Under the pieces are notes generated by a model. That model had not been told where the DNA came from and ran no database searches. It worked only from the letters and a program-made list of their open reading frames with translations. From Halomonas sp. McH1-25 (GTDB lineage: Bacteria; Pseudomonadota; Gammaproteobacteria; Pseudomonadales; Halomonadaceae), in assembly GCF_022348165.1 (NCBI RefSeq), contig NZ_JAKRFI010000004.1, positions 310,001 through 374,000 of the forward strand: a stretch of 64,000 bases of DNA, written 5' to 3'. The translations under genes and the position numbers were made by a program. Positions 17,756 through 28,785 of the stretch are shown one piece after another (position 1 is the stretch's first letter; the number at the start of each line of letters is the position of its first letter).

Positions 17756-18271
17756 ATGATTTGGCATTTGATAGCAGCGGTGTTCGCCGGTCTCGGGGCC
17801 GCAGGGGTCGGTTTGATCCTGCGCCAGCTCAGCGGCAAGCGCCTGCCGCGCTGGATCGTTCCGGCCTTGGGCGGCCTGGGGATAATCGGTTACCAGATTC
17901 ACTATGAATATACCTGGTTCGATTACAAGCAGGCTCAATTACCGGCCTCGGCACAGGTAGTCTCCACGCATACCGATCAGATGGTCTGGCGCCCCTGGAC
18001 CTACGTCTTTCCGTTGACTACCGCTTTCGATGTTATCGATCAAAGTAACCTCGTCACGCAGCAGACTGGCGATGATCGCCTGGTCGAGTTCATCCTCTAC
18101 CGTTTCGAGCGCCAGCACACCGATCGGGTCTCGCATCGGACCTACCTGCTGAACTGCTCTGCGCAGGAAATGGTGCCGCTCGCCGAGCAGAGCCGCGAGC
18201 CTCGCCACACGGAATTGCGCCGCGTCGATTCCTCGACACCGCTGTTCCAGGCAGTCTGCGCCAACGTCTGA
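17756..18271 (+). CDS. Small membrane-anchored protein of unknown function in the acetate locus
   Basis: Protein of 171 aa whose function I do not recognise. Two N-terminal hydrophobic segments (about 3-24 and 33-50) precede a soluble domain of about 120 residues, with YEYTWFDYKQAQLP at the membrane boundary and two cysteines in the C-terminal half. The ATG at 17756 is preceded by AAGAAGG. It lies after the symporter terminator and 108 nt before the CrbS-type kinase, so it may have its own promoter or depend on read-through. Its position between transporter and sensor suggests a partner role, which is inference only. Confidence 0.75.
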   Translation: MIWHLIAAVFAGLGAAGVGLILRQLSGKRLPRWIVPALGGLGIIGYQIHYEYTWFDYKQAQLPASAQVVSTHTDQMVWRPWTYVFPLTTAFDVIDQSNLVTQQTGDDRLVEFILYRFERQHTDRVSHRTYLLNCSAQEMVPLAEQSREPRHTELRRVDSSTPLFQAVCANV

Positions 18272-18379
18272 CTCCCGCTCGTCGGCACATCCCGCCGCTG
18301 ATGAACCCGAGAAGCGGGTCACGGCTGCCCTCGCGCCCGGCATTCCCCTAGAATGGCGGCATACCAAGGGGGAACGCTC

Positions 18380-21300
18380 ATGTTTGCTGGCTGGCTGCTG
18401 ATCGCCATCTCGCTGTGCTATATCGCCATTCTGTTCTTCATCGCCTGGCGCGGCGACCGGCGCGCCAAGCTGCGCGGCGCCGTGCAGCGCCGTCCGGTGA
18501 TCTACAGTCTTGCCCTAGCCATCTACTGCACGTCATGGACGTTCTACGGGGCGGTGGGGCAGGCGGCGACCTCGGGCTGGTCGTTCGCGAGTATCTTTGT
18601 CGGCCCGCTGCTGACCTTTCTGCTGTTCTGGCCGATCCTGGCCAAGATGATTCGTGTCGCCAAGCGGCAGAACGTGACGTCGATCGCCGATTTCATCGCC
18701 TCGCGCTATGGCAAGACCCAATCGCTGGCCGCCTTCGCCAGTTTGGTCGCGCTGATCGGCACGTTGCCCTACATCGCTCTGCAGTTGAAGGCCGTCTCGG
18801 CCGCCTTCATGGTGCTCACGGCATCCTCCGACATGACCCGCGCCCCGCTGTTCGCCGATACCGCGTTCTATGTCGCCGCGGTCATGGCCGTGTTCGCCAT
18901 CCTGTTCGGTACCCGCCATACCGATGCGACCGAGCACCACGAAGGGCTGGTTCACGCCATCGCCTTCGAGTCGCTGGTCAAGCTGGTGGTGTTCGTGATT
19001 CTGGGCGCCTACGTCACCTGGGGCATGTTCGATGGATTGGGCGACCTGCTGGGGCGCGCGGACAACTATCTCGAACTGCAACGCCAACTGGCGGAACAGG
19101 ATTTCGGCCAGAGCTTCTGGGCCCAGACGTTGCTGGCGATGCTGGCGATCTTCTGCCTGCCGCGCCAGTTCCATGTCACGGTGGTCGAAAACACCCACCC
19201 CGACGATGCCGCCCGGGCACGCTGGTTGTTTCCGCTTTACCTGGTGGTGTTCGGCTTCTTCGTGCTGCCGATCGCCGCCGCCGGGCTGACCCTGTTCCCG
19301 CATGGCAGCGTGGAGCCCGATACCTTCGTCCTGGCCCTACCCATGGCCGCCGGCAACGATCTGCTGACCTTGCTGACCTTTATCGGTGGTTTCTCCGCCG
19401 CCACCGGCATGGTAATCGTCGCGGCCGTCGCGGTATCGATCATGATCTCCAACGAGATCGTCATCCCACTACTGTTTCGCATGCGCTGGTTCGACACCAA
19501 GGCCCGCGACTACGGCCGCCTGGTGCTGCGTGCACGGCGAGTGACCATCGTGGTGATCCTGGCGCTGGCCTACGGCTTCTACAAGCTGACCGCCGAGTTC
19601 AGCTCGCTGGCCTCCACCGGCATGTTGTCGTTCGCCGCCGCCGCCCAGTTCGCCCCCGCCCTATTGGGTGGCCTGTACTGGAAACGCGGCAACCGTCTCG
19701 GCGTCATCGCCGGTATGAATATCGGCTTTGCGGTATGGGCCTATGCCTTGCTGCTACCGACCCTGGCCAAGGCCGGCGTGGTCTCGGGCGAGTGGATGGT
19801 CGGCGGTCCCTTCGGCATCGCCTGGCTGTCGCCGACCAACCTGTTCGGCCTGCACTTCGGCGATCCCTTCACCCATGGCGTCATGCTGTCGCTGGGTCTC
19901 AACCTGTTCTGCTACATCTTCGTCTCGCAGATCACGCCGCAGCGTGTCGTCGAGCGCATCCAGGCCTCGCTGTTCGTCGACAGCGTCGAGACCCGCCAGA
20001 CTTCGGTGAATCGGCCATGGACCGGCGCCACCACGGTGGGCGACCTCAAGGTACTGTGCGAGCGCTTCCTGGGTGCCGGTCAGGTGCAACGCGCCTTCGA
20101 CGACTACGCGCGGCGCAGCGGCCAGCCGCTGGAATACAATACTCGAGCGTCGATCGATGTCATTCAGTTCACCGAACGCTTCCTGGCGTCGGTACTTGGC
20201 GCATCGTCGGCGCGTATCGTCGTCAACTCGGCGCTGCAGGGCCGCGGCATCGGCATTTCGGACGTCATCTCGATCGTCGACGAAGCCTCGCAGGTTCTCG
20301 AGTTCAACCGCGCCCTGCTGCAAGCGACCATCGAGAACATCAATCAGGGCATTAGCGTAGTCGACCAGAACCTGCGTCTGGTGGTATGGAACCAACGCTA
20401 CCTCGAGTTGTTCCGCTTCCCCGACCATCTGATCCGGGTCGGCGCGCCGATGGACAAGATCTTTCGCTACAACGCTCACAACGGCGAATATGGCCCGGGC
20501 GATCCCGAGGAGCATGTCGACCTGCTGGTCGAAAACATTCGTCAGGGCCAGCCGCACCGCTACGTTCGCTACCGGCAGGACGGCACCGTCCTCGAGGTCC
20601 AGGGCAACCCCATGCCCGGTGGCGGCTTCGTCTATACCTATCAGGACATCACGCAACAGAAGCGTACCGAGGAAGCGCTGATCCGCTCGGAAAACAACAT
20701 CCGCATCTATACCGACAACGTACCGGCGCTGATCGCCTACTTCGACAAGGAGTGCCGCTATCTTTTCACTAACCGCGCTTACGAGCAGGCTTTCGGCATC
20801 GACCGCAACGAGGTGATCGGCGAACGCGTGGAGAGCGTAATGTCACTCTCCATCGCCCGCGACCGTGCACCCTGGATGCGTCTGGCACTGGGCGGCGAGC
20901 GGGTGAGTTTCGAGATTTCGCTCGATGACGGCGACGGCGGCACGCGCTACATGCTAGTCACCTATACACCGCATTTCGGCGACAGCGGGGCCATCCTCGG
21001 GTTCTTCGCGCTCTATCAGGACATCACCGAGCGGCGCCTGGCCGAGATCGCGCTCAAGGAAACCAACGAGAACCTCGAGGAACGCGTTCGCGAACGTACC
21101 CAGGCCCTGTCGGAGGCCAACGCCGCATTACGTCAGGAGAACCGCGTTCGCGCCGAGGCGGAACAGGCCCTGCGTCAGGCCAAGCAGGTCGCCGAGGATG
21201 CCAACACGTCGAAGACTCGCTTTCTGGCCGCCGCCAGCCACGATCTCTTGCAGCCACTGAACGCCGCACGCCTGTTCACCTCTGCACTGTCGCAACAGGT

Positions 21301-22333
21301 CGATGCCGAGGATCTCAAGCGTACCATCGGGCATATCGACAACTCGCTACAGGCCGCCGAGGAGTTGCTCGGCACCCTGCTGGACATTTCCAAGCTGGAC
21401 GCCGGTGCCTTGACACCGCGCCGCAGCCATTTCGCGCTGAGCGACATCTTCCGCCCGCTGCGGGCGGAATTCGAAGTGATGGCGGAAGAGCGCGGCCTCG
21501 ATCTGATGGTGGTCTCGACCCAGGCCTGGGTCGACAGCGACCCACAGATGCTGCGCCGGATCATCCAGAACTTCCTTTCCAATGCCTTGCGCTACACCCA
21601 GCATGGTCGAGTCCTGCTGGGCTGCCGTCGGCGCGGCGAGCGGCTGACCATCGAGGTCTGGGACACCGGCCCGGGGATTCCCGAATCCAAGCTGACCGAG
21701 ATCTTTCAGGAGTTCCGGCGCCTCGACCAGGCCTCGCGTCACAAGGAGAGCGAAAAGGGTCTGGGCTTGGGCCTGTCGATCGCCGACCGCATGAGCCGGG
21801 TACTCGACCACCCGATCAAGGTCCGCTCCTGGGAGGGCGTAGGTACCGTATTCTCGGTGTCGGTCCCGACGGTGGCGGCCCGTGCCGACGAAAAGACGGC
21901 AGAAGACGCTCCGTCCCGGCGCGCCGGTAACAAGTTGGCCAACGCCCGAGTGATCTGTATCGATAACGAGACATTGATTCTCGAAGGCATGAAGGCCATG
22001 CTCACCGGCTGGGGCTGCGAGGTGTTCACCGCCACCTCGATCGGCGGCGCCAAGTCGATCCTGCGGCACCTCGACAGCGATCCCGATGCCATCCTCGCCG
22101 ATTACCACCTCGACAATGAAGTCACCGGCCTGATGGCCCTCGAGGCCCTGGCCGAGCGCTGTCACGGGCCGGTACCCGGCATCGTGATCACCGCCGACCG
22201 CACCGACGAAGTCGCCGAGGAGATCAAGCGCGCCGGTTATCAGCTCCTGCTCAAGCCGGTACGGCCGGCGGCCCTGCGCGCCCTGCTGACGCGGACCTTG
22301 CAGGCCAACCGCGCTGCCCGCCAGACGTCCTGA
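18380..22333 (+). CDS. crbS: Transporter-linked hybrid sensor histidine kinase, CrbS type
   Basis: Membrane sensor of 1317 aa. Domains in order: an SLC5/SSS-like transporter domain (about 1-500), a linker that fits the STAC domain (about 520-620), PAS domains (about 645-765 and 775-885), a coiled coil (about 890-935), HisKA with phospho-His in ASHDLLQPLN (H954), HATPase with NFLSNALRY and GPGIPE and GLGLGLSI motifs, and a C-terminal receiver (D about 1240, LKP Lys about 1291). CrbS senses acetate-linked metabolism and signals to CrbR to induce acs and the symporter. The start at 18380 follows AAGGGGGA. The receiver acidic pocket reads I-D-N-E rather than D-D. Confidence 0.93.
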   Translation: MFAGWLLIAISLCYIAILFFIAWRGDRRAKLRGAVQRRPVIYSLALAIYCTSWTFYGAVGQAATSGWSFASIFVGPLLTFLLFWPILAKMIRVAKRQNVTSIADFIASRYGKTQSLAAFASLVALIGTLPYIALQLKAVSAAFMVLTASSDMTRAPLFADTAFYVAAVMAVFAILFGTRHTDATEHHEGLVHAIAFESLVKLVVFVILGAYVTWGMFDGLGDLLGRADNYLELQRQLAEQDFGQSFWAQTLLAMLAIFCLPRQFHVTVVENTHPDDAARARWLFPLYLVVFGFFVLPIAAAGLTLFPHGSVEPDTFVLALPMAAGNDLLTLLTFIGGFSAATGMVIVAAVAVSIMISNEIVIPLLFRMRWFDTKARDYGRLVLRARRVTIVVILALAYGFYKLTAEFSSLASTGMLSFAAAAQFAPALLGGLYWKRGNRLGVIAGMNIGFAVWAYALLLPTLAKAGVVSGEWMVGGPFGIAWLSPTNLFGLHFGDPFTHGVMLSLGLNLFCYIFVSQITPQRVVERIQASLFVDSVETRQTSVNRPWTGATTVGDLKVLCERFLGAGQVQRAFDDYARRSGQPLEYNTRASIDVIQFTERFLASVLGASSARIVVNSALQGRGIGISDVISIVDEASQVLEFNRALLQATIENINQGISVVDQNLRLVVWNQRYLELFRFPDHLIRVGAPMDKIFRYNAHNGEYGPGDPEEHVDLLVENIRQGQPHRYVRYRQDGTVLEVQGNPMPGGGFVYTYQDITQQKRTEEALIRSENNIRIYTDNVPALIAYFDKECRYLFTNRAYEQAFGIDRNEVIGERVESVMSLSIARDRAPWMRLALGGERVSFEISLDDGDGGTRYMLVTYTPHFGDSGAILGFFALYQDITERRLAEIALKETNENLEERVRERTQALSEANAALRQENRVRAEAEQALRQAKQVAEDANTSKTRFLAAASHDLLQPLNAARLFTSALSQQVDAEDLKRTIGHIDNSLQAAEELLGTLLDISKLDAGALTPRRSHFALSDIFRPLRAEFEVMAEERGLDLMVVSTQAWVDSDPQMLRRIIQNFLSNALRYTQHGRVLLGCRRRGERLTIEVWDTGPGIPESKLTEIFQEFRRLDQASRHKESEKGLGLGLSIADRMSRVLDHPIKVRSWEGVGTVFSVSVPTVAARADEKTAEDAPSRRAGNKLANARVICIDNETLILEGMKAMLTGWGCEVFTATSIGGAKSILRHLDSDPDAILADYHLDNEVTGLMALEALAERCHGPVPGIVITADRTDEVAEEIKRAGYQLLLKPVRPAALRALLTRTLQANRAARQTS

Positions 22334-22483
22334 TCTGCGTCTCGCTCCGTGTCATCCGTGACGCGGAGCGAGTCATCAGAAGCCGGCGTCATGCCCTGAT
22401 CCGCACCATCATTTGCACGCTGATTATCGCTCTTAGCGGTTACGTGTTATTTTTTACCCTTTGGTGAGTGATAGAGCCCCTGA

Positions 22484-22900
22484 ATGAATCCAATGCCCAA
22501 GCACGAACACTTCAAGCGGGTTCGGCAGGATCACCAGACCGAGTTGGTGGAAGATTACGTCGAGGAGATCGCACATCTTCACTCCACCTTGGGCGAGGCA
22601 CGCGCCAGCGACCTCGCCGAGCGCTTCGGAGTCAGTACGGCCGCCGTTTCCAAGGTCATTTCGCGCCTGAAGCGCGACGGCCTGGTGATTGCCCGCCCCT
22701 ACCGTGGCATTTTCCTGACCGAATCCGGCGAAGCCTTGGCCGAACGCGTGGCGATTCGCCACTCGATCGTGCTCGAGACCCTACGTCAATTGGGAGTGCC
22801 GGAAGAGATAGCGCGTGCCGACTCTGAAGGCATCGAGCATCACTGCAGTGAGGAGACCGTCGTCGCCATGCGGCGCTTCCTGGGCAAGCTGGAGCACTGA
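22484..22900 (+). CDS. mntR: DtxR/MntR-family metal-dependent regulator
   Basis: Transcription factor of 138 aa with an N-terminal winged helix (ASDLAERFGVSTAAVSKVISRLKRDGL, about 45-72) and a helical metal-binding dimerisation domain containing RHSIVLETLRQLGVPEE and EGIEHHCSEET (about 96-130), the usual MntR ligand region. It probably represses manganese uptake when Mn(II) is replete. No mntH or other Mn transporter is nearby. It sits after crbS with its own 150-nt upstream region. The symbol is by family resemblance to MntR rather than to iron-type DtxR, which is longer. Confidence 0.85.
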   Translation: MNPMPKHEHFKRVRQDHQTELVEDYVEEIAHLHSTLGEARASDLAERFGVSTAAVSKVISRLKRDGLVIARPYRGIFLTESGEALAERVAIRHSIVLETLRQLGVPEEIARADSEGIEHHCSEETVVAMRRFLGKLEH

Positions 22901-22942
22901 CCTCACTGTCCGTTTCATTCGGCCTGATCTACCTCGGCCCGC

Positions 22943-23134
22943 TCAATAGGCGAAATTGAGCGTCAGCGACGCATGAGGGATCAGTGTGTCCCGGGAGAAG
23001 GCCGGATCGGCCTGACGTATCTCTTCGCTGCGCGCCAGCACTCCCGCTTGGCCGCTCAGGTTCCAGTTACCGTAATCGCCGGACATTCCCTCGAGCGGCA
23101 GAGAAGCCCCGATACCGGCATGATCGGTAGGCAC
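22943..23134 (-). pseudogene. C-terminal remnant of an outer-membrane beta-barrel protein
   Basis: A 63-codon frame ends in HASLTLNFAY and has alternating hydrophobic and polar strands (GNWNLSGQAGVLAR), the signature of the last strands of an outer-membrane barrel with an aromatic C-terminus. There is no signal peptide or upstream barrel: an in-frame stop precedes the GTG at 23134, and the sequence beyond it (23135-23318) has no continuation. It is best read as a deleted gene whose 3' end survives in the 418-nt gap between mntR and crbR. The exact porin family cannot be told. Confidence 0.55.
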
Positions 23135-23249
23135 CCTTCATTGTTTCGTTTTATCGCAGCGATTGGGCTTGCCTATATTCAGCGTAGTCAGTCTCAGGAT
23201 GCGGCTCAACCGGCTCGGGAACTATCGAAGGTAATGGCTTGTAAATGCA

Positions 23250-23278
23250 CAAGGCCCGCCAGGTGGGCGGGCCTTGCA
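23250..23278 (-). terminator. Terminator after crbR
   Basis: Perfect 10-bp stem AAGGCCCGCC / GGCGGGCCTT with a 5-nt loop, 40 nt after the crbR stop on the minus strand. No strong T-run follows on the minus strand, so efficiency is uncertain. Confidence 0.55.
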
Positions 23279-23318
23279 GAATCTGTCGCACTGTTTGGTG
23301 ACGAGATATCGCGTTTGC

Positions 23319-23981
23319 TCAGCTCTCGACCTTGGGGGGTTCGACCTCGAGCTTCTGGGCTGCGATGACTGCCTGAGTACGTGAATGCACGCCGAGCTTG
23401 CGCAAAATGGCAGTCACATGGGCCTTGATAGTGGCCTCGGACACGTTGAGCTCGAAAGCGATCTGCTTGTTCAGCAGTCCTTCGGTGAGCATGTTGAGTA
23501 CGCGGAACTGCTGCGGCGTCAGCGAAGCGATCGCCTCGGCAAAGCGCGCCTCTTCCTCATTGAACTCATCGAGCAGGCCGGCCATTTCTGCAGGGAGCCA
23601 AACCTCGCCATCGAGAATTTCCCCGACGGCCTCGGCAATCACACTCAGCGAGGCAGACTTGGGAATGAAGCCGGACGCCCCGTAGTCGATCGCACGCCGG
23701 ACTACATGGGGCTCGTCACTTCCCGACACGACGGCTACCGGAATGTCCGGGGTTTGTCCGCGCAACTGAATGAGGCCGGAGAAACCATGCGCGCCGGGCA
23801 TATGCAGATCGAGCAGGATCAGATCGGCATCGGGATGGCGAGTCACCACCTCGGTCGTGGCATCCATGGTGTCGGCTTCGACGATCTCGGCCTGCGGCGC
23901 CACCTGCCGGAGCGCCTGGGTCAGCGCAGCGCGAAACAGCGGGTGATCGTCAGCGACGATGAATTTCTGGGCAAAAGCCAT
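23319..23981 (-). CDS. crbR: LuxR/NarL-type response regulator, CrbR type
   Basis: Response regulator (220 aa) with a receiver domain (acidic pair in VADDHP near residue 11, phospho-Asp in LILLDLHMPG about 56, Lys in FIPKSAS) and a C-terminal LuxR helix-turn-helix (LTPQQFRVLNML through LGVHSRTQAVI, about 150-205). It is convergent with the CrbS-kinase side and directly upstream of, and co-oriented with, acs, the known CrbR target. The ATG at 23981 follows GGAGGAGACTCA; the open frame extends 20 codons further but lacks an RBS. It probably binds the repeats at 15145-15214 and 26265-26276. Confidence 0.9.
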   Translation of the reverse strand: MAFAQKFIVADDHPLFRAALTQALRQVAPQAEIVEADTMDATTEVVTRHPDADLILLDLHMPGAHGFSGLIQLRGQTPDIPVAVVSGSDEPHVVRRAIDYGASGFIPKSASLSVIAEAVGEILDGEVWLPAEMAGLLDEFNEEEARFAEAIASLTPQQFRVLNMLTEGLLNKQIAFELNVSEATIKAHVTAILRKLGVHSRTQAVIAAQKLEVEPPKVES

Positions 23982-24121
23982 TGAGTCTCCTCCGGATCCT
24001 CCTGCAGCGAACGGCCGCACCGTCTTGGCGGTGCTAGACACGGTCCGCCTTTTCTTTCCGCATGTTACCCCATGCCTTGCAGGATTCCCAAGGTTGGAAT
24101 TCCAGGATCATAAAAAACCAT

Positions 24122-24146
24122 GAAAAAACCGGCCCTTTGAGCCGGC
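24122..24146 (-). terminator. Rho-independent terminator after acs
   Basis: On the minus strand CCGGC, a 7-nt loop, GCCGG and then TTTTTT, 65 nt past the acs stop. This is a canonical stem plus U-run. Confidence 0.75.
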
Positions 24147-24211
24147 ATGAGAGTCAGACCACCGCAAGCTGGCGGCTCCGGATGGACGGCGGTCTGACGA
24201 GCGATGCAGAA

Positions 24212-26161
<1,950 letters not shown>

Positions 26162-26264
26162 ACCTAAGCCCCTGTACCTTGAAACATGTTTCTGCCAGCT
26201 TCGGAAATGAGCCGGCCCCTGAAAGTGCATTCAGCATATACCCAGACGGGGGGCAGTACCCTAT

Positions 26265-26276
26265 TAGACATTGGTA
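26265..26276 (-). promoter_or_regulatory. Candidate CrbR box at the acs promoter
   Basis: Minus strand TACCAATGTCTA shares the 8-nt core ACCAATGT with the first repeat at 15145-15159. It is centred about 33 nt upstream of a TATATG -10-like hexamer (26235-26240), near -40 relative to the predicted start, as expected for an activator. Confidence 0.4.
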
Positions 26277-26319
26277 GAAGCGATTTTTGCTTTATATTCA
26301 AAAGCTTAAGAAGACAACT

Positions 26320-26868
26320 TTAGATTTGTTCCAAAGCCTTATAGACCAAGGTCTGGCGACATTGTCGACAAAAATAGGCTTGACCGGCCTGGGCGCGAGC
26401 ATGACGTCGGCGGCTAAAATAGTGGCTGCGGCACTCACAGTCATAGCGATGAGGCGCCGGGCTCGCCGAGCGGGTATCGAAGCGATGAGTCACGCGCGGC
26501 TCGATACCGTACAGACGGGTCATGACACTCCGCCATTCATGACCGTGTGGCTGCACGCGGCTGCCATCCTTGAGGTGATGGACCAGCCAGTGCGCCATCT
26601 CGTGAGGGATCACGTCGACGAAAAAGGCCAGACGGTTTTCGCTGAGCAGAATCGGATTGAAGCGTAGCCCACCGCGACCGAAATGGGCCTGACCGGCACA
26701 TTTGCCGCGGATGTCCAGCCACACCTTGGGACGCGGCAGTTCGGGATAGACTTCGCAAGCCAGTTTCCAGGCAGCATCGACACGCTCGATGGCGCGGGCA
26801 TGCAGCGCCGGCCGGTCGAGGGCAGCGAGTTCGTCGGGATCGGGAGTCGGAAGCACAGGGGATTGCAT
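26320..26868 (-). CDS. SprT-family zinc metallopeptidase-like protein
   Basis: SprT-like protein (182 aa) with the zinc-protease motif HEMAHWLVHH (HExxH) in the middle and a C-terminal zinc-ribbon-like set of cysteines (YDCEC and YFCRQC). The WLDIRGKCAGQAHFGRGGLRFNP stretch is typical of bacterial SprT. The ATG at 26868 gives a family-like length; the frame opens far upstream without coding signal. It is divergent from the UPF0149 gene, 69 nt apart. The cellular substrate of bacterial SprT proteins is not established. Confidence 0.9.
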   Translation of the reverse strand: MQSPVLPTPDPDELAALDRPALHARAIERVDAAWKLACEVYPELPRPKVWLDIRGKCAGQAHFGRGGLRFNPILLSENRLAFFVDVIPHEMAHWLVHHLKDGSRVQPHGHEWRSVMTRLYGIEPRVTHRFDTRSASPAPHRYDCECRSHYFSRRRHARAQAGQAYFCRQCRQTLVYKALEQI

Positions 26869-26937
26869 TGCAGTGCTAGAATGCCGCTCAATGCGGCGCG
26901 CGTCCAGCGCCAGGCTCATTTTTTCGGTGGAAACGAC

Positions 26938-27585
26938 ATGCAAGAGACGCCACTCCCTACCCCGCTGCTCGATGACGACGAACTGGATCGCCTGGATGAC
27001 TTCCTCGACTCCGACCAGGTCGATGCCGATGCCCTGGACCTGATCGGCGCCCACGGTTTCCTGGTGGCACTGGCCATAGCGCCACGGGACGTTCCGGCGG
27101 CAACCTGGATTGGCGAACTGTTCCACGGCGAGCCCGACTTCACCGACGACAGCGAGCGCGACGAGATCCTCGGCCTGCTCGAGCGCCTGCGCCGCAACGC
27201 CGTCGACGCATTGGAGCAAGGCCATCTGCCGGAGCTGCCCTTCGAACTGGAACTCGGCGGCATCGCGCCCGAGGAAACCCCGATCGGCGACTGGTGCGCC
27301 GGCTTCATGGAAGGAGTGTTCCTCGACGAGGCGGCCTGGTTCGAAGGCGACGAGGAAGGCGCCGCCACCCTGCTGTTGCCGTTCATGGCGCTATCGGGCC
27401 TGTTCGAGGATGAGCCGGACATGGCCGATCTCAGCCGTGATGCCATCCAAGCCGAGCGGCTCGTGCAGCAACTGCCCGAACTGACCCTCGATCTGTACCT
27501 GCACTACCGGGTACCGCCGGAGAGTCCAAAGCCTACACCGCGCAAGAAAAAACCCGCCGGACACGCTGGCAAGCGGCGTCGCTGA
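26938..27585 (+). CDS. UPF0149 (YgfB/YecA) family protein
   Basis: Acidic helical protein of 215 aa in the YecA/YgfB family. Visible hallmarks are HGFLVALAIAPRDVPAATW near the start and the central GDWCAGFMEGV with LLLPFMALSG (about 120-160). The C-terminus is a basic tail (KPTPRKKKPAGHAGKRRR) instead of the SEC-C zinc motif found in some YecA proteins. A TAGAAT -10-like hexamer is at 26877-26882. Some YgfB proteins modulate gene expression in Pseudomonas; no function can be assigned here. Confidence 0.88.
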   Translation: MQETPLPTPLLDDDELDRLDDFLDSDQVDADALDLIGAHGFLVALAIAPRDVPAATWIGELFHGEPDFTDDSERDEILGLLERLRRNAVDALEQGHLPELPFELELGGIAPEETPIGDWCAGFMEGVFLDEAAWFEGDEEGAATLLLPFMALSGLFEDEPDMADLSRDAIQAERLVQQLPELTLDLYLHYRVPPESPKPTPRKKKPAGHAGKRRR

Positions 27586-27600
27586 GGCTATTGCCGACGA

Positions 27601-28758
27601 TTAGCGCAACCGCGTCACCCAGGAGTCCAGCGTCCCGAATATCCATTCCCGTAACCGGTGTCGCCGGGAGCGCTGGGCCCACGCGGCGGGCAATATCTCG
27701 CGGCTCACCGCGAAGTTGCGCTCGAACAGGGCCGCGGCTTCGTCGGCGAAGGCGGAATTCAGCACTTCCTGGTTGGCCTCGAGATTCCATTGCAGGCTCC
27801 AGTGATCGAAATTGCACGAACCGACGCTGACCCAGGTATCCACCAGCGAGATCTTGGCGTGGATGAATCCCGGCTGGTATTCGTAGATTCTCACCCCGGC
27901 ACGCAGCAGCCTGCCGTAGAACCGTTGTCCGGCATATCTGACGCCGGGATGATCGTGAGCATCGCCGGGCAACAGCAGTCGAACGTCGACACCGCGACGG
28001 GCGGCACGGGCCAGACGCCGACGCAGTGTCAGGGTGGGCACGAAATAGGGCGTGCAGACCCAGATGCGCTGCCGGGCAGTCATCACGCGCTGATGCAGTG
28101 AGTGGCGAATGGCCTGGTAGCGGTACCCCTGCCCCCACATCACGCGGCCGAGCATCGGACGCTCCCTCGCTGGCTGTCCTTGTGCCGTCAGGCGTTGGAC
28201 GAGCGCTGGCTCGCCATCGCCTCGGGTCAGGGGCGAGCCCCACAGGCGGGCAAACAGCTGCAACCAGTCGGCCACGACGGGGCCTTCGATGCGGACCGCG
28301 ACGTCGAACCAGGCATCGATGAACTCGTCGACCGCGCCAAAACCGCCGGTAAACGCCACCTTACCGTCGACGATCAGTAGCTTACGATGGTCGCGCATGA
28401 GTACGTTGCCCAGATGTCCCCAGGCCAGCGGGTTGAAGAAGCGCAAGACCACGCCGGCCTCACGTAGCGTGTCGCGATCCTTGCCGTCGAGTCCCATGGA
28501 ACCAAGGCCGTCGAGCAGCACCAGGACATCCACGCCACGCTGCGCGGCGTCGACCAGCCGCTCGATGAGCCGTCCGGCCAGACGCCCCGACTCCATAAGG
28601 TACAGTTCGAGAACGATGAACGAACGGGCTGCGGCGATGGCCTCTTCCATGGCCGGCAGGTAACGCCGGCCTTCGGCCAGTAGCGTGAAGCGATTGCCAT
28701 CCCGCCATGTGCCGCGCCTGCGCCGGCCCGATTCCGTCGCACGCTTTCTCAATGCCAT
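27601..28758 (-). CDS. clsB: PLD-family cardiolipin synthase, ClsB-like
   Basis: Phospholipase D superfamily protein (385 aa) with two HKD motifs: HRKLLIVDGKVAFTGGFG in the N-terminal half and IHAKISLVDTWVSVGSCNFD in the C-terminal half. No N-terminal transmembrane helices are visible, which fits ClsB-type enzymes better than ClsA. Expected to make cardiolipin from phosphatidylglycerol and a second phospholipid at the inner membrane. The ATG at 28758 (MALRKRATES) is chosen as the first plausible start. It is divergent from plsB, so two phospholipid genes share a short promoter region. Confidence 0.85.
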   Translation of the reverse strand: MALRKRATESGRRRRGTWRDGNRFTLLAEGRRYLPAMEEAIAAARSFIVLELYLMESGRLAGRLIERLVDAAQRGVDVLVLLDGLGSMGLDGKDRDTLREAGVVLRFFNPLAWGHLGNVLMRDHRKLLIVDGKVAFTGGFGAVDEFIDAWFDVAVRIEGPVVADWLQLFARLWGSPLTRGDGEPALVQRLTAQGQPARERPMLGRVMWGQGYRYQAIRHSLHQRVMTARQRIWVCTPYFVPTLTLRRRLARAARRGVDVRLLLPGDAHDHPGVRYAGQRFYGRLLRAGVRIYEYQPGFIHAKISLVDTWVSVGSCNFDHWSLQWNLEANQEVLNSAFADEAAALFERNFAVSREILPAAWAQRSRRHRLREWIFGTLDSWVTRLR

Positions 28759-28785
28759 GTCGCTCCAGTTCGCAGAACAAACCGT

